Source: Notamacropus eugenii (lineage: Eukaryota > Chordata > Mammalia > Diprotodontia > Macropodidae). From it: DNA of 64,000 nucleotides. Below the pieces are notes generated by a model. That model ran no database searches. It saw nothing but the letters and a program-made list of their open reading frames with translations, and was not told the DNA's origin. Position numbers and translations under genes: made by a program. The stretch is from positions 10,732,001-10,796,000 of the forward strand of contig NC_092872.1 of NCBI RefSeq assembly GCF_028372415.1, given 5' to 3'. Positions within the stretch are counted from its first letter, which is position 1; each line of letters opens with the position of its first letter. Positions 33,086 to 44,300 of the stretch are shown in pieces.

Positions 33086-33144
33086 CTCTAGAGGATTTTT
33101 CCTATATCCTAGAGTATGAGTTTCTTACAAGTGGAGATATTCAG

Positions 33145-33212
33145 AGAAAGGGACAGAGACACAGAGACAGGAGAGAGAGAGACAGAGAGAGAGATAGAGA
33201 CAGAGACAGAGA
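33145..33212. repeat. (GA)n/(GACA)n tract
   Basis: GACAGAGA-type units in a purine-rich strand. Confidence 0.93.
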
Positions 33213-33334
33213 ACTGTGGCCTGAACCACACTGTGTCTCCAGAAGAAGGCCACTTGCCCCTGAGCCATCCACAGGTGATTGCTTGGTGTCTACATCCAAC
33301 CATGGAGTGTGGTTTTGTACCAGCTGATGGGGTT

Positions 33335-33490
33335 AGAGGTTGGTCTATGACTGGATTAGTAAAGTCTGTGACCAAGGTCAGGTCTCAGAATATTGGAAAG
33401 GATAGAATTAAATCTAAGAGAGGGGTTCAGTCAGTCTACCACCCAAGTTAGATCTCAATCTTTGACTTTCCTTTGGACTTAGGTTGTGAT
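33335..33490. repeat. Degenerate GGTCAGTCTGTGAC array, part 1
   Basis: Repeats of GACTGGATTAG, GTCTGTGACCAAGGTCAG and GTCAGTCAGG. The same words return at 34000-34400. Confidence 0.5.
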
Positions 33491-33509
33491 TGTAAGTCAG
33501 TCAGGAAGT

Positions 33510-33640
33510 CAGAAAGCATCAATGAAGTATTTACTATGTGAGCTTAGTACTGAGGATACCCAAAAGGAAAAGTCAGTCCTTGGCCCCAGAGAGGGGAGGT
33601 GGGGATGGTCACACCCATGCAATGAAGGAACTGGAAGCCA
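33510..33640 (-). mobile_element. L2 3'-end remnant
   Basis: AAGTATTTACTATGTGAGCT and GTACTGAGGATACCCAAAAG. Confidence 0.55.
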
Positions 33641-33644
33641 TTAT

Positions 33645-33995
33645 ATTAAAATTAGTTAGAGCCTCATGGAATATTTCGCTTAGAGAACGGAAAACTCAAA
33701 GAGAACCTGATAGATGTCCTCAGATACTTGAAAGGAGTCATGTGGAACAGATTTATTCTGTTTGGCCCCAAAGGGACTTCAAAGAAGCAAATTGAGGTTT
33801 TATATCAGAAATGATATGAATATTAGACACATCCAATAGTAGAATGGCCTCCTTTGGTAGGCAGTGGGTTCCCTTTCCTGGAAGAGTTCAATCAAAGGCT
33901 GGAGACCTTTATCCTATTGTGCTGTGGCTTCTTTTTCATGTATGAGATGGAAACATGATGGCTGATGTGCAGCGCTAAAATTCTGTGATTCTGGT
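33645..33995 (+). mobile_element. L3/CR1-type LINE 3' remnant
   Basis: TCCTCAGATACTTGAAAGGA, CTGTTTGGCCCCAAAGGGAC, GGCAGTGGGTTCCCTTTCCT and AAATTCTGTGATTCTGG. Confidence 0.82.
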
Positions 33996-33999
33996 ATTA

Positions 34000-34400
34000 C
34001 TCAGTCTATGATCTTGGTCAGTCTTTGGTCTCTGACTGGAATTAGGTCAGTCTGTGACCAGAATTACTGTTCATTCTTCAAACACATTGGGGTTCAGCCT
34101 GAGGTGACTGGAGTTAGTAACCAGGGGTAGACCTCAGTATCTTAGCTTTCACTCTGACTCAGTCTGTCCTATGGCTCATGCCTACAGTAAAGATGAGGAC
34201 TCACTGGGTGATGTGGGGCTATGGTTCAAGTTGTAATTGAGATTAAGCCTCTCAGTTTTGACCATTATTGTAAAGGTCTCGGTCTCTGGTTGAGTTTAGG
34301 TCTCCTATAACCAATATCACACCTGTCTTTATAGAGTTTGAGCTCAGTCCATTCCACAGGCTAGAACATGACTTGTGACCCAAGTTGGGTCCAGTCTATT
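34000..34400. repeat. Degenerate GGTCAGTCTGTGAC array, part 2
   Basis: Clearest at 34017-34070: GGTCAGTCTTTGGTC, GACTGGAATTAGGTCAGTCT and GTGACCAGAATTAC, fading rightwards. Together with 33335-33490 it flanks an L2/L3 block. Confidence 0.55.
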
Positions 34401-34529
34401 GCCATGGAGAGGGCCCCATCTGGGGCCAGAAATATGGTCCCACCACATAATTTGGCAACCAAGAAAGCAGAAATCTGAGTCTGAATGAAGAGAGGCAGCT
34501 TATCCAGGATTATGGACAGAATCCCCCTG

Positions 34530-34620
34530 TAGTCTTCCTTAGCCAAACCACACCCAGAGTATTGTTTTCAGCTTTGAGTCACATTTTTAGGAAGGACATT
34601 AATAAAATGGGGAGTGGCCA
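34530..34620 (+). mobile_element. L3/CR1 fragment
   Basis: CACACCCAGAGTATTGTTTT and TAGGAAGGACATTAATAAA. Confidence 0.65.
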
Positions 34621-34624
34621 GTGT

Positions 34625-35105
34625 ACTGATATGATGTTCCTCCCATTTGTCCTTTCTACTCTACCCCCACCACCACCATCCAAGTTCAGGCCTTCATCAT
34701 TTCCCATTGGAACTATGGTCATAGCCCATCTTGCCTCAGTTTCTTCCCTCCCCAACTCATCCTGCATACATTGACCAAATAAGCTTCTACATACTCCATT
34801 CCCTTGTTTAGAAATCTTTAGTGGGTCCCTTCTGTCCACAGAATAAAGTCTTGGCCCATAAGCCACTCATCTTGTTTTCTACTTGTTACTTAATAAAAAT
34901 AATAGCAATTCAGTTGTATAATACTCTCAGGTTTGATTAAGCACATTCTGCTCATGCTAAACACATCCTTATCCTTCCTTGTCTTTGTACCTTTTTCTCA
35001 CATCATCTTCTCTCCTTGGGATGCTCTCAACCAAACATCTCAGCCCAGGAAAATCATATCTATCTTTCTGGTACAGTTCAAATATTCCCTCCTCCAGAAA
35101 GATAG
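34625..35105 (+). mobile_element. L2 LINE fragment
   Basis: AGTTCAGGCCTTCATCATTT, TTAGTGGGTCCCTTCTGTCC, AGAATAAAGTCTTGGCCCAT and ATATTCCCTCCTCCAGAAAG in L2 order. Confidence 0.8.
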
Positions 35106-35114
35106 TTCAGTCTA

Positions 35115-35290
35115 AGGAGTACCGGTTTTAAAGTCAAAGGCATCTCAGTTCCAATTCAAAATCTGCCACTTAATAGCCAAGTGAACTTTGGCAAATCAAT
35201 TTCTTCTTTTAAAGCAGCAAAAAGTTGTACTTGGTGTCTAAGGTCTTGTCTAGTTTTAAATCTCTTTACTCTTCCCTGATCACTCCAGGA
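35115..35290 (+). mobile_element. MIR/THER1, decayed
   Basis: AAATCTGCCACTTAATAGCC and GTCTAAGGTCTTGTCTAGTT. Confidence 0.62.
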
Positions 35291-35309
35291 CATGATCTCA
35301 GATCAAAGA

Positions 35310-35400
35310 ATATGACAGCTAACTGGGACCATAGAAAATATTTATTCCAACCCCTTTATTTCACAGATGAGAAAATTCAGTTACTCTCCCCAATCTAGAT
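35310..35400 (-). mobile_element. MIR/THER1 fragment
   Basis: CCCCTTTATTTCACAGATGA and GAAAATTCAGTTACTC. Confidence 0.65.
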
Positions 35401-35424
35401 CTTGTAGAGGTGTTATGGACATAG

Positions 35425-35497
35425 GAAGGAAGAAAGGAAGGGAGCAAGGAAAGAAGGAAAGGAGGGAGGGAGGAAGGAAGGAAGGAAGGAAGGGAAG
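35425..35497. repeat. (GGAA)n microsatellite
   Basis: Purine-only GGAA/GGGA tetramers. Confidence 0.96.
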
Positions 35498-35499
35498 AA

Positions 35500-35560
35500 A
35501 ATGATGTTTTATTAAGTACTTACTCTATGCCTAGTACTGTGCTAAACCCTGGGGTCTGGG
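35500..35560 (-). mobile_element. L2 3'-end scrap
   Basis: TTTTATTAAGTACTTACTCT and CTAGTACTGTGCTAAACCCT. Confidence 0.7.
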
Positions 35561-35789
35561 GAAGCCTCTAACTTGTTATTGGAGCAGAATCAAAGTAGGA
35601 TCAAATGATCCGAGTCAGGTTGGGTTGTAGAATGGTCCATGCCCAATGTCAGTGACCTTGCCTGGTGACCTTGGCCTGTTCAAGTTGAAGCCTGGTGATC
35701 TGCTATTTATTGTCATCCAATATGTCTAGTTCTGATAGAAGCATGTCCTGCATCTACCTGGAGAAGGTATGTGGCCAAATAGGTCTAGA

Positions 35790-35890
35790 CTAAGGATGGT
35801 GATTCCAAGGTCATGAAGCAAGTTAGTGGTAGAGTCAGGCCTAGAAGACAAATCTCCCAATTCCCCGTTCAGCCTTAATATCTTGGCAGC
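35790..35890 (-). mobile_element. MIR/THER1 fragment
   Basis: CAAGGTCATGAAGCAAGTTA and GTGGTAGAGTCAGGCCTAGA. Confidence 0.65.
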
Positions 35891-35964
35891 AGGCTATCTC
35901 ACCACTCTGACCCATATCACTCTCTCCCTTTCCCAAAGCCCTACCTTTATTAAGAAGACAGCTA

Positions 35965-36130
35965 TAGCAACCTTAGGAGACATCTAACCAACCCTCTAAT
36001 TTTACAGATAAAGAAAGTAAAAATCTAAGAAAGGCCTTGTTCATGGACAGAGATGGAAAGCCACAGACTCAGGATGCAGACTCAGGTCTTCTGACTCTAA
36101 ATTCAGTGCTCTTGCCTCTATGGTGCAGCT
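35965..36130 (-). mobile_element. MIR/THER1 core-SINE
   Basis: AATTTTACAGATAAAGAAAG, GACTCAGGTCTTCTGACTCT and AATTCAGTGCTCTTGCC. Confidence 0.8.
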
Positions 36131-36134
36131 GGTC

Positions 36135-36260
36135 CTTACCTAAGCATGAAGTATGTGCAGGAGATGAAGGATAGAGAAGGTAAAGGGGGAAAAAGAGGGA
36201 TAAAGAGGTAGAAGAGGAAAAAGAGAGGGAGGAGAAGAGAGAAATAGGGGAGGAGGCAGG
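36135..36260. repeat. Purine-rich (GA/GGA) tract
   Basis: Mostly A and G from 36165 to 36260, without a fixed unit. Confidence 0.8.
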
Positions 36261-37239
36261 ACAGAAAGGAGTTAGTGGCTCATCAGAATTGGAGAATTTA
36301 ACAACTTGGGTAAGTCTGCCCCTTGACCCTTCAGAGGGAGAAAATAATTGTTGACAGGGTTGGAAAAAATGTTCTCATTGTGAACATAAACAGGCAGGCC
36401 AGGCTTCCAACCACCACCAGATGTGACTGGAAAATGTTTAGGATCGGAGTCAACATATGAAATTTCCATCAAACTTTTTATTAATCAGGATGCTTTTTTT
36501 TTTTGCATCCCCAGTTCAATGTGCTGAATAGTGGAGACCACTCCAGTGACATTCCTGGGAAGGATTGCTCCTTTTTCCCTGGGCTGGGTGAACCAGTCCC
36601 CAAGTTAGGGCTAGAAAGGGGGCTCTTTCCCTCTCTGGGTCCCTGGCAGCTCTCCAGTTTCCTCATTTGGTCAAGTAGTATGAACTCCCCTCAAAAAAAA
36701 CTGTCCCTCAAGAGAACAGGCCAGCAGTTCCCTGGATGAGTGGGGGGAGAGAGGGTAGAGAGGAGTGCATATCCCGTGCATGACCCTCTGCCAGCCCCAG
36801 AGCTGTAGCCAGGAATTCTTTCATCTGGTACAAAGCCACTTAGGAGGAGGGTGAGGGAAGATGTCAATGTGGCAGAGGGTGGTTTAATCCTAGGTAGAGG
36901 CAAACTGGGAGAAGGGATGGCTCTTCCTCAATAGAGTATAGCCTGTACCCCAGAGTTGCCCCCTCCCACATTGGCATCCTGGGGCAGAGTGCCAGGGGTC
37001 TTGTTCTAGTTATGACTTGGGCTGGGACAGGAGGAGAAGGGGGAGGTGACATGGTCTTTACTTCTGGGGACTCCCTATCTGTTGACTACATGGGAAACGA
37101 CTGAAGTCCAATGTTGAGAAGATACAGAATATATTAGCCATTATCCAGTAAAATATTTCAAACGAAGTATATTTGGCTTGGAGGTGAGGGAAAAATTGGG
37201 GAAAAGTTAATCACCCAATCATATGGAGTCTTTTGAGGG
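36261..37239. other. Unique non-coding DNA
   Basis: No gene recognised over almost 1 kb. A T-run lies at 36486-36494. Open frames up to 78 codons show no domain. Confidence 0.5.
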
Positions 37240-37440
37240 GACACATTTTCCATTCTATCACTGTCCTCAGGTCAAGGGCTCTCTGAAGGCATGAGCTATC
37301 TTCTCCCTCTGAGGGAAGGAGCTCTTTCTCCCTTCTCAGAATAGGAGCTCCCAGAGGGCAAGGGCTAACCCCCCACCTTGAACCAGGGGCTTCCTAAAGG
37401 CAGCAGATATGTGTGTCTGTTTGTCTGTGTGGGTTTCTTT
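37240..37440. repeat. Degenerate ~42-bp tandem array
   Basis: Units with CTCAGAATAGGAGCTCCCAG, TTGAACCAGGGGCTTCC and CAGGTCAAGGGCTCTCTGAA recur. The unit type matches 18961-19440. Confidence 0.5.
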
Positions 37441-37674
37441 CTCTCAGACTCAAGGATATGCCCAGTCCCGGGTTCTGCCAACAATGACCCTTCCTAAGTG
37501 ACTGAGTGGAGTCCCTTCTCTAAACAGGGAACCAAGAAGATTAAAGAGACCTCAAGACTGACCAGGGCTCACATGATGGGACACTGTGGCTAAGCCCTGA
37601 GCTGTTTTTCCCCTGATGTGTTATCCTTATCAGTAGTAACCTTTCCCTTTTCCTCTCCTAAATCACACTGAAGA

Positions 37675-37688
37675 CAGACAGACAGACG

Positions 37689-37727
<39 letters not shown>
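37675..37727. repeat. (CAGA)n(CG)n(CA)n microsatellite
   Basis: ACAGACAGACAGACGCGCGC passing into 15 or more CA units. Confidence 0.97.
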
Positions 37728-37729
<2 letters not shown>

Positions 37730-38299
37730 AAATACATTTCTCACCCACTACATGCCCCCACATCCTGACACAATTCATATATGTGCCTGTATCTCACACA
37801 GCACACCCCCTCACACAAACATCCAGATGATACAACCCTCTCCCACACACAGCTTACACATGCTCTGGCCACATGCAGACCCACACGACACTCTGCAGGC
37901 CTTCAAACTCTCCAGTTCCCCTTTGGTCTGGGCAAGGCAGGCCAGATTCAGGACAGCTGGTTCCAGAGGTTCTGGGCAAGAGACAACAGTGACCTCTTTT
38001 ATGGGATGGAAGGATCGTAAAGAATGAAGAGCGCCACTTAGGAAGCTGAGAAAGTTGGATGAAATTCTCCTCCAGGAGGGGAAGGAAAAGAGTCCTAGAC
38101 TACCCCAGCTGGAAGAGCCTATGGAGGTCCATTTACCTAGCCTCTTATGCCTGCAGGTCTGCCCTAATCCATTGATCAGAAGGGTCTCACCTAGTCTTAC
38201 AACAAGAAATAAAAGTTGATAACATCTAGTAGTCCTCCCTCCCTCCCCTTTCCCTTTCATCAGTGGAAAGGGATAGGAAGTCCTCAGGCTCCAAGCCTA
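37728..38299. other. Unassigned non-coding DNA
   Basis: No gene supported. A minus-strand 149-codon frame at 37811-38260 has no recognisable domain. ACAC-rich text runs to about 37860. Confidence 0.5.
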
Positions 38300-38540
38300 A
38301 GGTTCTTAACCCTTTTGGTGCCATGGACTCCTTTCACAATCCAGGGAAATCTATGGACCCCTTCCCAGGGTAATTCTTTCAAATAATTGAAGGGAATGCC
38401 AAATTTCAGTTAGCTGTCAGTGAAAGTTAAGATGTATTTTTTCCCATCCAAGTTTCACAAACTCCTCCCTCCTTGTCATCTCTTCACAGATTCGTTGGTG
38501 GTCCATGGACCCCAGGTAAAAAACTCTTACTCTAGATATT
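38300..38540 (+). mobile_element. MER5-like hAT fossil
   Basis: AAGGTTCTTAACCCTTTTGG and TGCCATGGACTCCTTTCACA at one end, GGTCCATGGACCCCAGGTAA and AAAACTCTTACTC at the other. Same family as 17574 and 21994. Confidence 0.8.
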
Positions 38541-39289
38541 GGAGTTGGGTTTTTTTTTTTATCGTTCCCCACCAGCCAATTAATTTTTTATTGAATATCT
38601 CTCCCATTCCAGCCACTGAGCACAGAAAGTAAAACCATGGGGAGAATTGGCTTTACCTGGTCTGCTGACATGGAGGAAGTATCTCCTCCCTCAGGGGGCT
38701 GGAGGATGGTGCCTCTTCCCTTTGGTAATTAGCAGCCATTCCTGACTCTCCCCCCACCCCACCTCCTGACCCTCCCCAGGTAAGTAGCAGGACCATCCCC
38801 AAGGTCTTGTAACTGAAATCTTTCCCCCAGGGCTCACCTTTTCTCCAGTCCCCATGACAGGAAGGATCAGACTCTCTGAAGGATGGAATGTTCCCCTTTC
38901 CTGATGTGACCATCTACCACCTCCTTGATGGATGGCTTGGAATGACTTTTGTCCCATCATGCTATGCCTCTACCTACCCAACATGAATGTTTCTCAGGCA
39001 CAGGCTTTAGTGCTTAATAAATTGAATTGAACTAAACTGAATGTTTGAACTCTATCTCCTGAACTGGACTTTCGGGGTTCTGAGGCAGGAACCTGTTTAT
39101 GTCCTCAGCTCTTCCCCTCCCCCTCCCTCAGGGTTAGAGAACTTTCACTCACTCACTCACTCTCACCACAGGACCTTTCTAATTGCATTTATTCTACGTA
39201 GATTGTCATGATAGGAAAGAAGAGAAATACCTAAGGAAGTGCCTTCAAGGTGGAATATCCCCAAATCAGTTTCCCAAGCGTAGGATGAG
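38541..39289. other. Mostly unique DNA
   Basis: A minus-strand L2 end is likely at 38575-38625 (TTTTTATTGAATATCTCTCC) and a plus-strand L2 end at 39000-39035. (CACT)n lies at 39149-39166. Two donor-like sites on the minus strand near 38660 and 38832 have no supporting exon. Confidence 0.5.
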
Positions 39290-39790
39290 GACAGGATAGG
39301 AAGGAGGGCAAGTCATGGACTATACAAGAAATCACATGAAAAATGTCTGAGGGTCTTAGTGGGCTACACGTTCAATACGAATCAACACTCAGAGCAGCTA
39401 AAATAATCCAAAGGTTCATTAGGAGAGAAATAGTGTCCAGAGCTAGATGGGTGGAGCATCCCAACTATGGTCTGCCCTGGTCTGATCACATTTGAAGTAC
39501 TGTGTTCAGTTCTGGGATCCATGCTTTAGAAAGAATATAGTCCAATTGGAGTGAGTCCAGTGGAGTACAAACAAGATGGTGTCATTTGACATTGGGCCCT
39601 TGGAGGAGATATTGAATGAAGCTGGGAAGAACTAAAGAGGAGAGAACAGATTTGTTTTCTGTGGATCTTGAGGAACAAATCAAAGATCAGTGGAAAGGAT
39701 CCAGGAAGAAAAATCAGATTCTCAGCAGGTGTTCAACTATGGGAAAGGGTCAACTTGCTAGAAGCAGCCATGGAAATTGGAAACTCCGAC
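39290..39790 (+). mobile_element. L3/CR1-type LINE 3' remnant
   Basis: GAGAAATAGTGTCCAGAGCT, CTGTGTTCAGTTCTGGGATC and GTCATTTGACATTGGGCCCT, decaying rightwards. Confidence 0.68.
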
Positions 39791-39829
39791 CAGGGTACGA
39801 CGGTAAATGGTTTGGGGGGGGCTTTATTA

Positions 39830-39990
39830 TTGTTCAATTTTCTGTCTTCTTTTCTCTTTAAAATTTTTATGATTTGTTTACTTTTAAATTCTTTTTTAAA
39901 ATGTTAAAATTCTGTTATTTATTCTTAACATTCTTTGATATTAAAATTTTTATTAATTATTTATTTTTATTGTTTTTTTTTTAATTTAAA
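39830..39990. repeat. AT-rich, T-dominated tract
   Basis: Low-complexity T/A text with TTTTTTTTTTAATTTAAATT at its right end. Part of it is probably the poly(A) side of the adjoining minus-strand L1. Confidence 0.8.
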
Positions 39991-40275
39991 TTTGAGTTCC
40001 AAATTCCCTGTTTTCCTCTGGCCCCTCCTGTCCATGAGAAGATGGACAATACGAAATCAACAATATCCGTAAAATCATTCAAAGTATATTTCCATCTTAG
40101 CCGTGTCACAAAAAAGCGAGAAAAATAAAGTGAGAAAATGATCCTTCAGTTTGCACTCAGAGTTCATCTGTTCTCTTTCTGGAGGTGGACAGCACTTTTT
40201 ATTGGGAGTCCTTTGGAGTTTCCTTGGATCATTGCTCTGATCAGAGCACCCAAGTCTTTTCACAGCTGATTGTAT
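39991..40275 (-). mobile_element. L1 3'UTR fragment
   Basis: GAGTTCCAAATTCCC, AAAATAAAGTGAGAAAATGA, GTTCATCTGTTCTCTTTCTG and GGAGTCCTTTGGAGTTTCCT are the marsupial L1 3' end in reverse. Severely 5'-truncated. Confidence 0.82.
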
Positions 40276-40279
40276 GACG

Positions 40280-40490
40280 GTAAGTGTATAACAACCAACT
40301 CTCCAAAAACGCAGAGCACACTTTTAAGTTGAATTTCCACTGTTGCCATTTTCTGTATCACTGTCTGAAATCTGGACAATCAAGAAAACAATAAATCAAG
40401 CCCTGATTTACAGCATTTGCTGATTTCTGGAGTGGAGATGCTAATACTGAAAATGTCCTGTGTAGCTCTAGGCAGCAGGTACTAGCTCGC
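40280..40490. mobile_element. Unnamed dispersed repeat, copy 1
   Basis: CACTTTTAAGTTGAATTTCC, AATAAATCAAGCCCTGATTT, CAGCATTTGCTGATTTCTGG and GGTACTAGCTCGCTCC recur, diverged, at 51780-52215. No coding text and no family I can name. Confidence 0.65.
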
Positions 40491-40599
40491 TCCATCTCAC
40501 CAGCAAAATAAGTAACATTTTACACAGGGACCACCTCCCCTGAAATTTCCCTGCAAAGAAATTGTCCTTACTACCTGCTGATAGTGAAAAGACCCCCAT

Positions 40600-40745
40600 T
40601 TAAGGTTTAAAAAGCACTTTTCCCAGAATAATCCTATGAGATAAAAAGTTAAAGGATTATTACCCCCAATCACGGATGATTATCCCCATTTTAAAGATGA
40701 GAAAACTGTCTCAGAAAGGGAAAGTGACTTGTGTCCTGACTCCAA
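40600..40745 (-). mobile_element. MIR/THER1 core-SINE
   Basis: AAAAAGCACTTTTCCCAGAA, TTATCCCCATTTTAAAGATG and GTGTCCTGACTCC. Confidence 0.82.
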
Positions 40746-41134
40746 AATGTGTTGGTCATTAGAGAATGTGACCTATCTCCCATCTTCTGGAAAGCCCCCA
40801 CGGAGCTATCTCTTCGAGACAGAGAGCATTAGGGAAATTGGAGCTGGGAGTCATTCAGTAGGGAATTCTGTAGAACCAAAGTTCCATAGCAGCCTTTTCC
40901 CTCATGGTGAGCCCTTATGTTTCCATCTGGATGGACTGCTATGCTCAGTTCTGGTCTGTGGGGAATGGGTCAGGCTCTTGATGTGCCCCTGGAGAATGAG
41001 GCTGCTTTTCAAGTGTCCACTTGTTTATTCAGAGTTTGAAATTTTACAAGCGGGTCCTGATTTTACCAGGAAGTGGTGGCCAGTCCTCACATTTTGTCTC
41101 CATTTGGGGCATAGGCTCATATGTTAGAATTCTC
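40746..41134. other. Unassigned DNA with a 132-codon open frame
   Basis: The frame 40729-41127 starts inside a MIR and shows no domain, signal or coding-like composition. Treated as chance. Confidence 0.5.
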
Positions 41135-41350
41135 CTCTGAAGTTACTAAAAGCAACAACAGCCTGCATTTCCATAATGTTTCTAGATTTGTGATGTCCTT
41201 TATAGATGTTATTTCGTTATTCTCACAACAATCCTCTGGGGCAGTTTTATTTTGGGGTCCCAAGCCCAGAGAGGTTAAAGTAACTTACCCAAAGTCATGT
41301 AGCCAGCAGGTAGGTAGGTGTGTCTGAGTCTTAGTTCTTCCAGACTTCAC
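41135..41350 (-). mobile_element. MIR/THER1, near full length
   Basis: CATTTCCATAATGTTTCTAG, CACAACAATCCTCTGGGGCA, GTCATGTAGCCAGCAGGTAG and AGTCTTAGTTCTTCCAGACT. Confidence 0.85.
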
Positions 41351-41369
41351 GTGTAGAACTGGAGGTTAC

Positions 41370-44300
41370 ACAGATGCCTGGCAGTAAAATGGGGTCTTGG
41401 AGTGTTCAGGGAAGACTAGCACCTTTGGTAGGAGGACTGTTGAGCCCTTTTCAGGTCTACTTTCCACTTATGGTATTTAACCAGACATCCAACATTCACC
41501 TGGGGCTCCAAGAAGCTATAGCATGCATAGTAGCCACACCCTAGTAAACCATTTTGGCAGATGGGCTAAACCAAGTTGAGGGTAACTGATGGACCTCAAA
41601 CTCATTGGTGAGTTAGAAGGTGTCTACTCCAAGTGTGTGAAGACTTTCCCCAGTAGAATGGGATGAGAATTTTTTCCAGCAGCCATGAAGGTGGCAGAAG
41701 CAGGCACTGTGGAGTACTTAGACTTAAAGCTTGGTCAGATATTAAAGATGCCAAGGTCATCCACTCCATCCCAAGCCATCACCAAGTCATCTTGACTTTT
41801 GTCTTGCCACCAGAACTCAATAACTCTGGAAGAGGGCAAGGCCAATAACTTTGTGCAATTCTGCTTCACTTAAATCCAATTTATGTGTGAATCAAAAGAT
41901 ATTACCTGTCACCCGTACCATTTTACCCTTCTTATCTACCTCAAAGTCCTGTGACAATGGGCAAGTGATGAAGCAGCAGGTACGGATACATCAGGAGCTG
42001 TAGTCACAACTCAACACACTGCCAACTCAGGCCATAAGGTTGTCTTCTCATTGGCCTGAAACAGCAATGGGATTTGATAGCCCCCTAAGTGTCTAAGCAG
42101 CCTTCATTAAGAACCATACTGCTCACCTCTTGGTACAAGAAATGGCCTAGGAAAGGTGCCCTAAAAAATTGCCTGCTTCACCCAACCTAACCCCGGCCTG
42201 CTCACTATGGAAGATAGGGATCTTAGCCTGCGGTTAAAACACACAAATAATGTACAAAATCTTTTGTGATGTTAATTGCATTCACCATCTGTATGTGTAC
42301 GTGCTTATGGACAACACAAAATCCAGAGGACCTGAAAAGCTTTTGTTGTGAGAGAATTCAGTAAGTATCGCATCCAAACAGTAGCCCTGAGTGAAACAAG
42401 GCTGGCAAATGAAGCCCAGCTTATTGAAATCAAAGTTGGATGCACCTTATCCTGAAGGGGCTGCAGGGATGGGGAGCATTGTGAAGCTGGATTCACAATT
42501 AAAACTAATCTAGTCAACAGGCTTGTAGGACTCCCAAAAGGAGTAAATGACAAACTCATGACAGTATGATTGCCAGGTTCAGAGAAGTACCATGCCACAT
42601 CATCAGTGTGTATGCTCCCACCAAGACACACCTTGATGAGGTCAAAGAAAAATATTCTGAAGACCTTCATCATCAATGTGTGGAAAGATGACATGCTTGT
42701 CAATCTGGGTGACTTTAACACCACAATAGGCCCAGACGATCAGACATGACAGAGTCCTTGGAAATAATGGAGCTGGAAATGGCAAAAGCAATGGTCACTT
42801 ACTACTGAAGACTTTTGTGTCTCATGACCTTCTCATCACCAACACTTTCTTCCATTCACCTAAATGCAATAGCATGTTGCAGATTCATCCCCCCTCCCCC
42901 TCCCCAACAGTAAGCATTGGCCTTTAACAGAACTATGTTATTGTAAGGAGAAGAGACAGATAGGATGTGTGAGTAGCAAAGGCTACATGTGGTGCAGAGT
43001 ACTGGACTTATCATTGACTTGTCCTCTTCAAGCTAAATGTTCCCATTCAACAAAAGTGGCAGCCCCAAGGCAAAATGACTTAATGTTAACAGATTACATC
43101 TCTGTATGTCTCTGTGAAGGAACAGTTTGTTGCTAACTTGGAGGACAAGCTGAGGCAACACACAGCTGGCAACAGTGGAGTTAAAAAGAATAGGGAATTT
43201 CCAGAGATGTGCTGGACAGTGCCACATTTATTCATCTGGACCAGAACACTTGCAAATATCAAGACTGGTTTGACCAAAGTGATGGAGAAACTCAAAAGTG
43301 AAAAAAATTGCTAAGCGAAAAATGAGAACTCCACAGGGTTTGCAGCAGGATAGTTTGTCTATCTCCAAGAAGGCAGCATTTAACTCTATAAAAAGGGAGA
43401 TGATATTCAGTTTTATGCTGATTGATAGCAACAATCTCAAATGCTTTTAGGATGCCCTGAAGGGAATTTATGGGTCAAAGACATAAGGTGCTCCTCAACC
43501 CCTCAGTGCATCACTTTGATTATTGCTAGGACATGATACTGGAGAGATGGGATGAACACTTCCCTAGTGTTAGCAACAGACGACCATTAGCAAATGCTAA
43601 AATCATTGTTCGTTTCCCTCAGGTTGCAGTCAATCCCTCTCTAGTCCGATTTCCAGCTGAAGAAGAGGTTTTGAATGTCTTTAGGCACCTCTCATGTGGC
43701 AAAGCATCTGGTGCTGATTCTGTTCCATTTGAGATTTACAAGACAGGGGGTTCACTGCTCCAATGAAAGCTGACTGAAATCTTCTGAGTGACATGGCAAG
43801 AGGAGGTTTTTGCTTGCAGATGATTGTGCATTCAGCAGCTTCTGAGGCGGAGATGCAGCAGTTTGGATCAGTTCTCTGCCACCTGTGTTCATTTTGGCTT
43901 GACAATGAATACCAAAAAAACACAGGTTCTCCATCAGACAGCACCATACCATCCATAGGTGGAACTACTGGTTACACTGAATGGAGAACTTTTTAATGAT
44001 GTGGATAAGTTCACTTACCTTTCCAGGGATACACACATAGATGCTGAGGTTGACACACACATTGCCAGAGCTAGCTCAGTGTTTGGGAGACTCCAAAAGA
44101 AAGTGTGGGAGAGAAGACAAAGCTGTTGTGCTGACCTCATTGCTTTCTCCCTTTGAAATCTGGACAGTTTATCTAACACCAAGCCAGGAAATTGAATCAC
44201 TTCTATTTTGAAATATCTTAGAAAGATTCTGAAAATTACCTGGCAAGATAAGGTACTGAGGTCCTTTCTAGAGCCAAACTGCCAAGCATTCAAACTCTAC

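Noticed and set aside
37683..37696. CpG-island hint from a CGCGCG run
   Set aside because: It is only the edge of a CG/CA microsatellite.
37811..38260. 149-codon minus-strand frame
   Set aside because: No domain and no splice context; overlaps ACAC-rich DNA.
38653..38913. Minus-strand frame with donor-like GTAAAG and GTGAGC sites
   Set aside because: No acceptor, homology or consistent phase; donor matches this short are common.
40729..41127. 132-codon open frame
   Set aside because: Starts inside a minus-strand MIR and resembles no protein I know; frames of this length are expected by chance in 64 kb.
42305..42724. 139-codon minus-strand frame
   Set aside because: Antisense of the RTE endonuclease region.
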